A stretch of 64,000 bases of DNA from JBGPOS01 sp041488155. GTDB lineage: Bacteria; Chloroflexota; Dehalococcoidia; Tepidiformales; Tepidiformaceae. Numbering within the stretch: position 1 is the first letter of the stretch; the number at the start of each line of letters is the position of its first letter. Below, piece after piece: positions 50,624 through 57,728 of this stretch. The position numbers and the translations under genes are program-made. The notes under the pieces were generated by a model that was given only the letters and a program-made list of their open reading frames with translations, ran no database searches and was not told the DNA's origin. The stretch lies in assembly GCA_041488155.1 (NCBI GenBank), contig JBGPOS010000007.1:12072-76071 (forward strand), given 5' to 3'.

Positions 50624-51817
50624 TTAGAGCGGGGCTCGCTGCACGAGCGTCCTCGCGCCGACGTCGACGTAGATTTTACTCGCCAGCCATGACCGGAACA
50701 GCTGCCGGAGGCGGCGCGCGCGTTGCCTATCCTTGCCTCCAGCTGTGGGGATCTCGACGAGGTAGTCTAGGCCCACGCTTTCGAGCAGCGCTTCGCCCAC
50801 CAGCCCGTACCCTCTGCCCCCAACCCGGTCGAATGCCATGCGGATGTGCTTCGCGGACACTGGTCCAAGGGCTTCGCCGCGCTCCGCCGCGATGTGGACC
50901 AGCAGCCGCCCCAGCTGACCCACGTCGGCCAGGCAGCTCTCCACAATCCGCACCAACTCCTTCGTGCTGGCCCTGAAGTCATAGCCCAGCACGGTCATCC
51001 AGTGCCCCGCCTGCCCCTGGAGTTCGGGGACCAGCGACGCGCCGGGCATGCGGAACGTCAGAATGACTTCCGCCAGGTGCGACGCTAGCGCCGGATCCCC
51101 CTCGACCTGCAGCGCGGTCATGTCGCGGTACCACACGCGGTGGAACGTCTCGCGGCGTTTGATCCGGTTCGCCATGTAGGCCGCGACTGGCGATGTCGCC
51201 CTGAGCATCCTTGCGATGGCCCCGTGCCAGTTATCCGTCGCGAACTCCGAGAGCATCCCGTAGGAGGTGAGATGCATCGGGGTGTCGCCGCTCTTGTGCT
51301 CGAGGCATTGATCGCGCGTTGCCCGAATGTCTCTGTCGAGTTGGGCCTCTGAGAACCCCAAGTCCCGCAGTATGAGCTTGTAAGGCGCAGCGTGCGTCCG
51401 TTCGTCTGGCGCCCACACATCCCGCGTGAAGCAGGCCAGCCATCCGGCGCCGTAGCGAATCGCTCGCTCCTCGATCGCGGCAGCAAACGTGTCTGTGGCG
51501 CACTCGGTCAGCAGCGCAAGACGCAGGATCCCGACAACGTCGTCTTCCGAGACGCCCGCCGGCCTAGCTGAGAGGATGGAGCGGACATGGAGTTGCGGCC
51601 GAAGCGACTCGAACTCGCCCACTTCGATCATGCGCCCGGGGTTGCGCCGGATGGCCTGCACCAGCGACTCAAGCCGCCCCGCCGTCTCAGGGGGGATCGC
51701 GTACTCGGTCGATAGCTGCACTTTGGGAGTTTGAGGCACTCCGGAAGTTTGGGGGGACAACCCGGCAACCGGCAAGTTCACCTGTGCACCGAGCAGTGGG
51801 CCGGCGGTTTGGTACAA
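50624..51817 (-). CDS. Acyl-ACP desaturase-like diiron protein
   Basis: This protein of up to 397 residues is helical, with two carboxylate/His pairs like those of stearoyl-ACP desaturases: ALLTECATDTFAAAIEE then VWAPDERTHAAPY, and GMLSEFATDN then KRRETFHRVWYRD. These would bind two irons for O2-dependent desaturation. The start is uncertain: TTG 51817 opens the frame but overlaps the promoter of tRNA-Gly, so the real start is probably 40-60 codons downstream. It is followed by the CFA synthase gene. Confidence 0.78.
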   Translation of the reverse strand: MYQTAGPLLGAQVNLPVAGLSPQTSGVPQTPKVQLSTEYAIPPETAGRLESLVQAIRRNPGRMIEVGEFESLRPQLHVRSILSARPAGVSEDDVVGILRLALLTECATDTFAAAIEERAIRYGAGWLACFTRDVWAPDERTHAAPYKLILRDLGFSEAQLDRDIRATRDQCLEHKSGDTPMHLTSYGMLSEFATDNWHGAIARMLRATSPVAAYMANRIKRRETFHRVWYRDMTALQVEGDPALASHLAEVILTFRMPGASLVPELQGQAGHWMTVLGYDFRASTKELVRIVESCLADVGQLGRLLVHIAAERGEALGPVSAKHIRMAFDRVGGRGYGLVGEALLESVGLDYLVEIPTAGGKDRQRARRLRQLFRSWLASKIYVDVGARTLVQRAPL

Positions 51818-51836
51818 TCCTCAGTCAGACCCGCGA

Positions 51837-51911
51837 GCGGGAGTAGCTCAGCGGTAGAGCGCCTGCCTTCCAAGCAGGATGTCGCGAGTTCGAACCTCGT
51901 CTCCCGCTCCA
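51837..51911 (+). tRNA. tRNA-Gly (TCC)
   Basis: Acceptor GCGGGAG/CTCCCGC, D-arm AGCTCAGCGGTAGAGC, anticodon stem CTGCC-TTCCAAG with anticodon TCC, T-arm GAGTTCGAACCTC, discriminator T and encoded CCA. An extended -10 (TGG-TACAAT, 51810-51818) lies 18 nt upstream. Its last 20 nt are repeated at 52652-52671. Confidence 0.96.
51892..51911 (+). repeat. Left copy of 20-bp direct repeat (attL-like), tRNA-Gly 3' end
   Basis: GAACCTCGTCTCCCGCTCCA, the T-loop to CCA end of tRNA-Gly, occurs again identically at 52652-52671. tRNA 3' ends are classic tyrosine-recombinase attachment sites, and the flanks of the two copies differ. Confidence 0.65.
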
Positions 51912-51993
51912 TTTCCACCCGCGGCGCCGAGGCTGGTTGGTGGGCCTGACGCATGCGGGACGGCGCTCTCGTCAGTGTTCGGCTTCTAAGTCA

Positions 51994-52296
51994 TCACGGC
52001 TCCGCCGGTGCGTCACCGCCCGCGTGCCCCAGCGTTTCAATTTCAGCCTTCCGTTGACCGACTTCGCCGAGGAGTTCGCCGATAGTCTTCATGCGGTCGT
52101 GAACCTCCGGCAGGTCAACCTGCAGCGTCCCGGCTTCAAGCAAGGGAAACAAGGCTTGCCCGATCGCGTCCTTCTCGGAGTTGACCTTCGACTCCAGCCG
52201 GCGTACCTCGAGTTCGAGTTTGCCGCGCTGTGCCTGGCGCTTACTGGCCGCTGCGACGTCCCCAGTTACTTCCCTCGCCTTTCTGAAGAATGACAT
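51994..52296 (-). CDS. Small coiled-coil protein
   Basis: This 100-residue, charged helical protein starts MSFFRKAREVTGDVAAASKR and continues with an EVRRLESKVNSEKDAIGQAL coiled coil and KTIGELLGEVGQRKAEIETL, with no Cys and no membrane segment. It resembles short bacterial coiled-coil proteins with an SFF-K-A-K start, which have no known function. ATG 52296 was chosen over one four codons upstream. It lies inside the segment bounded by the tRNA-derived 20-bp repeats. Confidence 0.6.
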   Translation of the reverse strand: MSFFRKAREVTGDVAAASKRQAQRGKLELEVRRLESKVNSEKDAIGQALFPLLEAGTLQVDLPEVHDRMKTIGELLGEVGQRKAEIETLGHAGGDAPAEP

Positions 52297-52537
52297 CCCG
52301 ATCACCATCCTTACTCGCCTCGGAAGACGCTCTCGTCGCGACTTCCTGGAATGATATCGGGTTTAGATGGCCCTTGGGAGAGCCGTGGATGCGACTCCCC
52401 TCCTGCATGATGCCGGTGAAGATGCCGCCAGTCTTCAGGCCACAGGCCCGAGTGCTCCAGGAACCAGGCCGACGCCGAGCTTCGCCCAACGGTCGACCGG
52501 GTCGAGTGTTTCGTTGCTGGATGCTGCGACCCCATTC

Positions 52538-52558
52538 CCTTCTCCCCTCTGGAGAAGG
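52538..52558. repeat. Perfect palindromic hairpin
   Basis: CCTTCTCC and GGAGAAGG flank a 5-nt loop (CCTCT). There is no T tract, so it is not a standard terminator. It is similar in style to short dispersed palindromes in high-GC genomes. Confidence 0.5.
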
Positions 52559-52651
52559 CATCCGAGCTACGCGGTCAGTGGTTCGACGAAATTGCCGGAT
52601 GCCGCGAAGCTCGACCCGGTCAGGAGTGCAGAGGGGTGATATTGCGTGGGA

Positions 52652-52671
52652 GAACCTCGTCTCCCGCTCCA
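52652..52671 (+). repeat. Right copy of 20-bp direct repeat (attR-like)
   Basis: An exact copy of the tRNA-Gly 3' end 760 bp downstream of the tRNA, without the rest of a tRNA. This is the pattern left after site-specific integration at a tRNA gene followed by loss of most of the element. Confidence 0.65.
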
Positions 52672-52703
52672 ATCCACGCCTCCGATTCGGCCGAGCTGGC
52701 CCG

Positions 52704-52988
52704 TCAGCAGGCGCCGCGTTCGACCACCGTTTCGCAAAGCGAGGCGGGGCGCACGGAGACGCTCCCCATCTGGGCGAACGGGCCCATGAAGCGCTCGACC
52801 GCGGCCGCCTCGGGGGCATTGACGATGAGGTCGAGTTCGTGTGCGCCGTCGACGACGGCTTCAGCGAGGATCGTGATGCCGGCCTGGGGTGCACTCGCCA
52901 GTAGCTTCAGGAGTTGCGGCGCCACCTCGGCGTTGCCCGCCGGGCAGACGGCAGCTTCGTGCCTGTGCTGGACTACGAACAACGCCAT
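52704..52988 (-). CDS. Conserved small protein of unknown function
   Basis: This 94-residue protein has an alternating strand/helix pattern and the sequences MALFVVQHRHEAAVCPA, EAVVDGAHELDLIVNAP and FMGPFAQMGSVSVRPASLCE. It looks like a small ferredoxin-like alpha/beta barrel, as in stress-responsive dimeric A/B proteins, with two Cys that could bind metal or be redox-active. I do not recognise a named function. It lies just outside the right att-like repeat. Confidence 0.65.
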   Translation of the reverse strand: MALFVVQHRHEAAVCPAGNAEVAPQLLKLLASAPQAGITILAEAVVDGAHELDLIVNAPEAAAVERFMGPFAQMGSVSVRPASLCETVVERGAC

Positions 52989-53054
52989 GGCGCACCTCGA
53001 GAGGATGGTTCAGCAATTATAGGGCTCCGTTCCCTAGGGCTCCGTCCGCAGCGG

Positions 53055-53621
53055 CTATGGGTCGCGTTTGAATGGAGCCGCGATGCCAGGGGCGACCGCG
53101 ACTTCGAAGGCATTGAGGGTCATCGAAACCAGCGTGTAGTAGCCGATGATAGCCATGATCTCGACGAGGCCACGCTCGCCGAAGGCGTCGACCGCCCGGC
53201 GGTACAGTGGGAGGGCGAGCTTGCGGTCGTTGTGCATCGCTATGCAGACGTCGTAGAGCAGCTCCTGGTGCGGAGTACCCTGCGGCCGCCGGCCGGCCAG
53301 GACGTCGTCCAGCACGGACTGCGGGATACCGTATTCGACGGCGCGGGGCGCGTGAGCAGTCCATTCGACGTTCGCCTCCCAAACGCGCCCGGTGATCGAG
53401 ATGGCCAGTTCGACCATCCCCCGGTCGAGGGAGGTGCGCTCCCAGAGGAAGCCGCCCAGCCCTCGCAGCCTGTGCGACAGCTCTGCGTTGAGCAGCCAGG
53501 GGTCGAAAGGCCCGCCGAGGGAGCCGTCGGGCCGGGGCTTGCGGGTGCGAGTGAAGCTTTCGTACTCCTCTCGTTGCTCGGGGTTGAACGTGTTCGGGTC
53601 AACCAGCGTTTGCCGGGTCAT
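53055..53621 (-). CDS. Carboxymuconolactone decarboxylase-family protein
   Basis: This 188-residue helical protein has the CMD/AhpD core: MVELAISITGRVWEANVEWT, then AHAPRAVEYGIPQSVLDDVL and VEIMAIIGYYTLVSMTLNAF. There is no C-x-x-C, so it is the decarboxylase/isomerase-like rather than the AhpD peroxidase type. It is divergent from the D-2-hydroxyacid dehydrogenase, and a paralogue of about the same size lies at 54747-55304. Confidence 0.85.
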   Translation of the reverse strand: MTRQTLVDPNTFNPEQREEYESFTRTRKPRPDGSLGGPFDPWLLNAELSHRLRGLGGFLWERTSLDRGMVELAISITGRVWEANVEWTAHAPRAVEYGIPQSVLDDVLAGRRPQGTPHQELLYDVCIAMHNDRKLALPLYRRAVDAFGERGLVEIMAIIGYYTLVSMTLNAFEVAVAPGIAAPFKRDP

Positions 53622-53752
53622 CAGTCCTCCATCTCGGGCGACGGCCGCTGTCCAGCGGGACGGCGGAGCCGGCTGATTCTAGCGCACCTCTCGGCTGCGC
53701 TCGCGCGCTGACCGGCGGGACCGAAGGAGGAAGTGCTATCCTTCCCCGGCTC

Positions 53753-54721
53753 ATGCACATCCTGATCATGCCGGGGCTGACGATGCCGGCGGTCGATGCG
53801 GCGCTTGTCGAACGCGTCCGATCCGCAGCCGGGCCGGGCACGGAAGTCACGGTCGCGGACTCGCCCGGCGAGGCCCTCGAAGCGGTCTCGGACGTTGACG
53901 TGATCCTCGGTGTGATAACACCGGCGCTCTTCGAGCGAGCGCGCCGGCTGCGGTGGGTGCACGCAACCTCCGCAGGCGCGGACCACTATCTCTTCGACGC
54001 GATGCGCCAGAGTGACGTGGCCCTTTCGGGCGACAAGGGGCTGGTTGGGAGCCACCTGGCCGAGACCGCCTTCGCGCTGCTCCTCGCCATCACCCGCAGG
54101 CTTGCGCTCGCCGTCAGGGACGGCCCGCGTTCGTGGGAGCGTCGGGTCGAGTACCGGCGGGAGGAGTTCGAGCTCGAAGGCCTGACGATGGGGATCCTCG
54201 GGTTCGGAGGCACCGGGAAGGCGATCGCCCGCCGCGCCACGGCGTTTGGCATGCGCTGCATCGCCGTGGACAGCGAACCGGTCCAGCCCACTGCCGAAGT
54301 GGCCGAGGTTTGGGGGCTTGACGGATGGGACGAACTGCTGCGCACCTCCGACGTGGTGGCGTCGGGCCTGCCGCTGACGCGCGACACGCGGGCCATCTTC
54401 GGGGACCGCGCATTCGACCTGATGAAGCCGACCGCGATCCTGATCAACGTCACCAGGGGCGAGTTGGTGGACGGCGACGCCCTGGTTCGGGCGATGCGTT
54501 CGGGTGCGATCGCGGGGGCCGGGCTCGACGTGGCGCCGCAGGAGCCGTTGCCGCCGGATCATCCGCTGTGGACGATCCCTAATGTCGTGATGACGCCGCA
54601 CACGGCGGGCGCCAGCCAGCTTCGCGTGGGCCGGAACGTGGATCGTTTCTGCCGGAACCTCGGCCACTACCGCGCCGGCGAACCGCTGGAAGGCGCCATC
54701 GACAAGCAGAAGGGCTACTAG
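53753..54721 (+). CDS. D-2-hydroxyacid dehydrogenase
   Basis: This 322-residue protein has the NAD(P) motif GILGFGGTGKAIARRATAFG, the catalytic Arg in INVTRGELVDGDALV, Glu in AGLDVAPQEPLPPDHPLW and His in TPHTAGAS. It reduces a 2-keto acid or oxidises a D-2-hydroxyacid. An extended -10 box TGCTATCCT (ending 53742) lies 10 nt before ATG 53753, so the message is nearly leaderless. It starts a three-gene plus-strand group with a CMD protein and an amidohydrolase. Confidence 0.9.
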   Translation: MHILIMPGLTMPAVDAALVERVRSAAGPGTEVTVADSPGEALEAVSDVDVILGVITPALFERARRLRWVHATSAGADHYLFDAMRQSDVALSGDKGLVGSHLAETAFALLLAITRRLALAVRDGPRSWERRVEYRREEFELEGLTMGILGFGGTGKAIARRATAFGMRCIAVDSEPVQPTAEVAEVWGLDGWDELLRTSDVVASGLPLTRDTRAIFGDRAFDLMKPTAILINVTRGELVDGDALVRAMRSGAIAGAGLDVAPQEPLPPDHPLWTIPNVVMTPHTAGASQLRVGRNVDRFCRNLGHYRAGEPLEGAIDKQKGY

Positions 54722-54746
54722 CCCGGAAGGAGCAAGGCACCAGCGC

Positions 54747-55304
54747 ATGGCGAGACTACCGAACATCACCGACCGCACGCAGCTTCCGGAGCCGTTGCGC
54801 GCCGCCTACGACCAGGTAGCGGAACAGCGGCAGGGGACAGTGTCTGGGCCCTACGGGGTGCTCCTTCATAGCCCCGAACTTGCGATCCGCGGCGCCGCGC
54901 TGAGTAACTACTTGCGCTGGAATTCGGACCTGACACCGGCGCAGCGCGAGATCGCGATCCTGGCGGTCGCGCGCCACTTTGACGCGGCGGTCATGTGGGC
55001 CGGGCACGTACGACTCGGACGCGACGCCGGAGTGCGCGATGAGGTGGTCGACGTGGTCGCGCACCGGCGAGACGCGGGTGCACTCACGGACGAAGAGGCG
55101 GACATCGTCCGCTACGTGCGGGAGCTCCTCGGCGCGAACCGGGTGAGCACGGGCACGTTCGCCGCGCTCCATCGCCGGCTGGGCGACCGGGGGATCGTCG
55201 ACCTCACCGGTCTCGTTGGGTACTACGCATTCGTGGGGGTCACCCTGAACGCCTTCGAGATCGAGCCGCCGGAGGGGGCCGCGCGCCTGCCGGGGGCTAC
55301 ATGA
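54747..55304 (+). CDS. Carboxymuconolactone decarboxylase-family protein (second copy)
   Basis: This 185-residue CMD protein has LTPAQREIAILAVARHFDAA, VMWAGHVRLGRDAGVRDEVV and DLTGLVGYYAFVGVTLNAFE. It resembles the divergent copy at 53055-53621, including the Y-Y-x-x-V-x-x-T-L-N-A-F-E end. GGAG precedes ATG 54747, and its stop overlaps the amidohydrolase start by 4 nt. Confidence 0.85.
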   Translation: MARLPNITDRTQLPEPLRAAYDQVAEQRQGTVSGPYGVLLHSPELAIRGAALSNYLRWNSDLTPAQREIAILAVARHFDAAVMWAGHVRLGRDAGVRDEVVDVVAHRRDAGALTDEEADIVRYVRELLGANRVSTGTFAALHRRLGDRGIVDLTGLVGYYAFVGVTLNAFEIEPPEGAARLPGAT

Positions 55305-56140
55305 TCGTCGACACGCACGTCCACGTGGTCGCCGCGGACACGCACCGTTACCCGCTTAGCCCGGCTGCCGGATTCCGGTCTACCGGCCTTCGCCCGTGGC
55401 AACTGGAGACTCCGGTCACGACCGAAGAGCTGCTCGCCACGACTGAGGCTGCGGGCGTGAACCGCGCGATCGTCGTGCAGCCGTTCTCCGCCTACGGCTA
55501 CGACAACGCCTACCACGCGGACAGCGCCGCGCGTTTTCCCGAACGGCTCGCAGGGGTCTGCGCGGTCGACCCGCTGGCGAAGGACGCCGCGGACACCCTC
55601 GGCTACTGGGTCGAGAACCGCGGGATTGCCGGCTTGCGCTTCACCACCCACACGGCAGGCAGCCGATTCGATGACCCGCGGGCCAACCCGCTCTGGGACC
55701 GCGTGACCGCCCTTGGGATCCCGGTCTGCGTGCTGACGACGCCATCGCATTTCGAGGAGGTACGTGCGATGGCGATGCGTTTTCCGGCGGCGCCGATCGC
55801 CCTCGACCACGCAGGCGGCATCGGCGCCGGGGAATCGGAGGCAGCAGTCGAGGCGCTGGCGAACCTGGCCGAACTGCCCAACCTCTATCTGAAGGTTTCG
55901 ACGGTCAACTTTGCGCCGCTGAGCGCATTGGGCGAGCCGGGGCTCGATGGGTGGCGTCGAATCGTTGCCCGGTTCGGGCCCGAACGCCTGATGTGGGGCT
56001 CTAACTACCCGGTTTCGCAGGAAGGCAGCTACGCGGACATGGTTGACCTCGGCCGCCAGTCGCTACCATTTCTGTCCGAGGGCGACCGGCAGTGGTTGCT
56101 TGCAGGCACCGCGCAGAGCCTCTGGCCTCAGCTGCGGTGA
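55301..56140 (+). CDS. Amidohydrolase-2 (TIM/ACMSD-like) family protein
   Basis: This 279-residue metal-dependent hydrolase or decarboxylase begins MIVDTHVHVVAADTHRYPL with the H-x-H metal pair, then IALDHAGGIG and the C-terminal Asp-type region LMWGSNYPVSQEGSYADMV, where the usual Asp is Asn. Family members act on lactones (for example 2-pyrone-4,6-dicarboxylate lactonase) or decarboxylate aromatic acids. Coupling to a CMD gene suggests a shared catabolic route. Confidence 0.85.
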   Translation: MIVDTHVHVVAADTHRYPLSPAAGFRSTGLRPWQLETPVTTEELLATTEAAGVNRAIVVQPFSAYGYDNAYHADSAARFPERLAGVCAVDPLAKDAADTLGYWVENRGIAGLRFTTHTAGSRFDDPRANPLWDRVTALGIPVCVLTTPSHFEEVRAMAMRFPAAPIALDHAGGIGAGESEAAVEALANLAELPNLYLKVSTVNFAPLSALGEPGLDGWRRIVARFGPERLMWGSNYPVSQEGSYADMVDLGRQSLPFLSEGDRQWLLAGTAQSLWPQLR

Positions 56141-56307
56141 CGACGCGAGCGGCGGCGACGAGGCGACCAAGGATAGATGCGACCGACGAAACGCGCTCTT
56201 AACGCTGAAGCAAAGTGGCGGAAACGGCGCGTCGATAGGCTCGCAATCAACCACCGTCGTTCTGAATTAGCTGAGTCTGCCAGGGTCAGGCGGAGGTGAC
56301 GAACCGT

Positions 56308-56805
56308 ATGGCGACGATTGTGAGAGCCGCGACGCAGGCCGACGTGCGGCGTCTCAACGAAATCTACAACCACTACATCGTGCATACGCCGATCACGTTC
56401 GACATCGAGCCGTTCTCGCTGGATCAGCGGTTGGATTGGTTTTCGCACTACCAGGAGACGGGACCCCATCGTGTGCTCGTGGCGGAGGCCGACGGCCAGG
56501 TGCTCGGCTCGGCCTGGAGCAGCCAGTTTCGGACGAAGCGGGCGTACGAGACCACCGTGGAAACGAGTGTCTATTGTGCGCCGGAGGCGACAGGCCGTGG
56601 CCTGGGCAAGCTGCTCTACACTGCTCTGTTCGACGCACTCGGGCGGGAGGGGCTCCACCGCGCGGTCGCTGGCGTCACTCTCCCGAACGAGGCTTCTGTG
56701 CGGCTCCACCTGGGGTTCGGGTTCAGCCAGATCGGGCTCTTTTCGCAGGTGGGCCGCAAGTTCGGGAAGTTCTGGGACGTAGCCTGGTTCGAGAAGCCGC
56801 TCTGA
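56308..56805 (+). CDS. PAT-type GNAT acetyltransferase (phosphinothricin/methionine-sulfone type)
   Basis: This 165-residue protein has VRAATQADVRRLNEIYNHYI, then TPITFDIEPFSLDQRLDWF and the acetyl-CoA loop VYCAPEATGRGLGKLLYTAL, ending HLGFGFSQIGLFSQVGRKFG. This is the Pat/MddA/YwnH group, which acetylates amino-acid analogues. ATG 56308 is about 10 nt after GGAGGT; an in-frame GTG at 56296 is possible. Confidence 0.9.
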   Translation: MATIVRAATQADVRRLNEIYNHYIVHTPITFDIEPFSLDQRLDWFSHYQETGPHRVLVAEADGQVLGSAWSSQFRTKRAYETTVETSVYCAPEATGRGLGKLLYTALFDALGREGLHRAVAGVTLPNEASVRLHLGFGFSQIGLFSQVGRKFGKFWDVAWFEKPL

Positions 56806-56859
56806 GCGGAAGTCGCTTTATCTGTGGCGCGCCTGCTTGACCGGCCGAAGAGGGGCGTC

Positions 56860-56927
56860 GTAGCCTCGAGCCAACCTCGTCGCGATAGACAGCGGTGGCT
56901 TTGGTCACCGCCGATGTCCGGCGAGGC
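56860..56927. repeat. 68-bp intergenic repeat, copy 1
   Basis: Starts GTAGCCTCGAGCCAACCTCG and ends CCGATGTCCGGCGAGGC. It shares about 85% identity with copy 2. Inside, GCGGTG and CACCGC can pair, suggesting a structured RNA or a dispersed palindromic unit. Confidence 0.6.
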
Positions 56928-57000
56928 CCCTGAATAGTTCGAGTCGGCCGAGCCGGGGAAGCCCGGCACTCCGCACCTTGACGGGCGGCTTGCGAGGGAC

Positions 57001-57068
57001 GTAGCCTGCGGGCAACCTCGTCGCGATAGACCCCGGTGGCTTCGGTCGCCGCCGATGTCCGGCGAGGC
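57001..57068. repeat. 68-bp intergenic repeat, copy 2
   Basis: Starts GTAGCCTGCGGGCAACCTCG and ends CCGATGTCCGGCGAGGC. The internal hairpin is kept with G-U pairs (GGTGGC/GTCGCC), although the bases differ from copy 1. Confidence 0.6.
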
Positions 57069-57096
57069 TGTTCCAGGGCTCGAATGGATGCCGGGA

Positions 57097-57150
57097 CGCC
57101 CGGTGTCGGTCTTGTTGCTCCTCCGCGAGCAAAGAGACGGACACCGGGCG
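57097..57150 (+). promoter_or_regulatory. Long leader hairpin upstream of HEAT-repeat gene
   Basis: CGCCCGGTGTC (57097-57107) and GACACCGGGCG (57140-57150) form a perfect 11-bp stem. Inside, TTGCTC (57115-57120) and GAGCAA (57127-57132) form a second stem. It ends 23 nt before the ATG, and TTTCAAGTTT then AGGAGG follow. It could be a terminator of the GNAT transcript or a leader regulator of the next gene. Confidence 0.5.
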
Positions 57151-57173
57151 TTTCAAGTTTCAGGAGGTTTAGG

Positions 57174-57728
57174 ATGCCCGCACCCACTCCGTACACCGAA
57201 CTGGTCGAACGGCTAGGCCACGCCGACAAGGACGAGCGCTGGAAGGCGGTCGCTGACCTGCGGGCCCTCGGCGACGACGCAGTGCCCGCAGTCATGGAAG
57301 GTCTTTCGCATCCCGACTGGCGCGTGCGGCGAGGGTGCGCCATCTTCGCCGACCACCATCCCGATCCGGCCTTGCTCCAACGCCTCAAGCTGACGTTGCA
57401 CGATCCGAAGGCGAAGGTGCGAATGTGGGCAGTCCACTCTCTCTCGTGCGAACCATGTAAGCCCGGCGGGAACCCTGTCGACCCCGTCCCGGCGGTGATC
57501 AAGACGCTCCTTGAAGACAAGTCTCCTCGCGTGCGCCGGACAGCGGCCAGCATGCTCGCCTTCCAGCCAGCCGAACTGCGAGTGACGCGCGCCCTCCGCC
57601 GGGCGCTTCAGTCCGAGACCGACGAGCGGGTACGGGGCTTCATCCGTTGGGGAATCGGAAGGGCCACCGAGGCAGCGACGCATTCGCCGTCTTCTATCCG
57701 GGACCAGACGCAGCCCAGAGAAGGCTAG
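57174..57728 (+). CDS. HEAT-repeat (PBS lyase-like) protein
   Basis: This 184-residue protein is built of short helical repeats: KDERWKAVADLRALGDDAVP, SHPDWRVRRGCAIFADHHPD, DPKAKVRMWAVHSLSC, DKSPRVRRTAASMLAFQ and ETDERVRGFIRWGI. Each has the D-x-x-x-R-V-R pattern of bacterial HEAT/PBS-lyase repeats, which act as protein-interaction scaffolds. ATG 57174 is preceded by AGGAGG. The 3' end overlaps the convergent CoA-transferase gene by 4 nt. Confidence 0.85.
   Translation: MPAPTPYTELVERLGHADKDERWKAVADLRALGDDAVPAVMEGLSHPDWRVRRGCAIFADHHPDPALLQRLKLTLHDPKAKVRMWAVHSLSCEPCKPGGNPVDPVPAVIKTLLEDKSPRVRRTAASMLAFQPAELRVTRALRRALQSETDERVRGFIRWGIGRATEAATHSPSSIRDQTQPREG

Larger units (their letters stand above)
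52297..52703. other. Gene-poor stretch containing right att-like repeat and a hairpin
   Basis: No convincing gene is seen over about 407 bp. Open frames on both strands lack domain-like sequence. It contains a perfect 8-bp hairpin at 52538-52558 and the second copy of the tRNA-Gly 3' end at 52652-52671. The content looks like eroded island DNA. Confidence 0.6.
56806..57173. other. Gene-free region with two 68-bp repeats and a long hairpin
   Basis: No gene is supported over 368 bp. It contains two direct repeats (56860-56927 and 57001-57068) and the long inverted repeat at 57097-57150 in the leader of the HEAT-repeat gene. Confidence 0.65.

Noticed and set aside
52290..52904. Plus-strand 204-codon frame across the att-like repeat
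   Set aside because: Its composition is basic and irregular, it has no domain, and it crosses the repeat and the antisense of a conserved small gene.
56723..57553. Minus-strand frame with repeated R-R-T-S-A-x-T motif
   Set aside because: The protein repeat is only the translation of the two 68-bp DNA repeats, and the rest is antisense to the HEAT-repeat gene.
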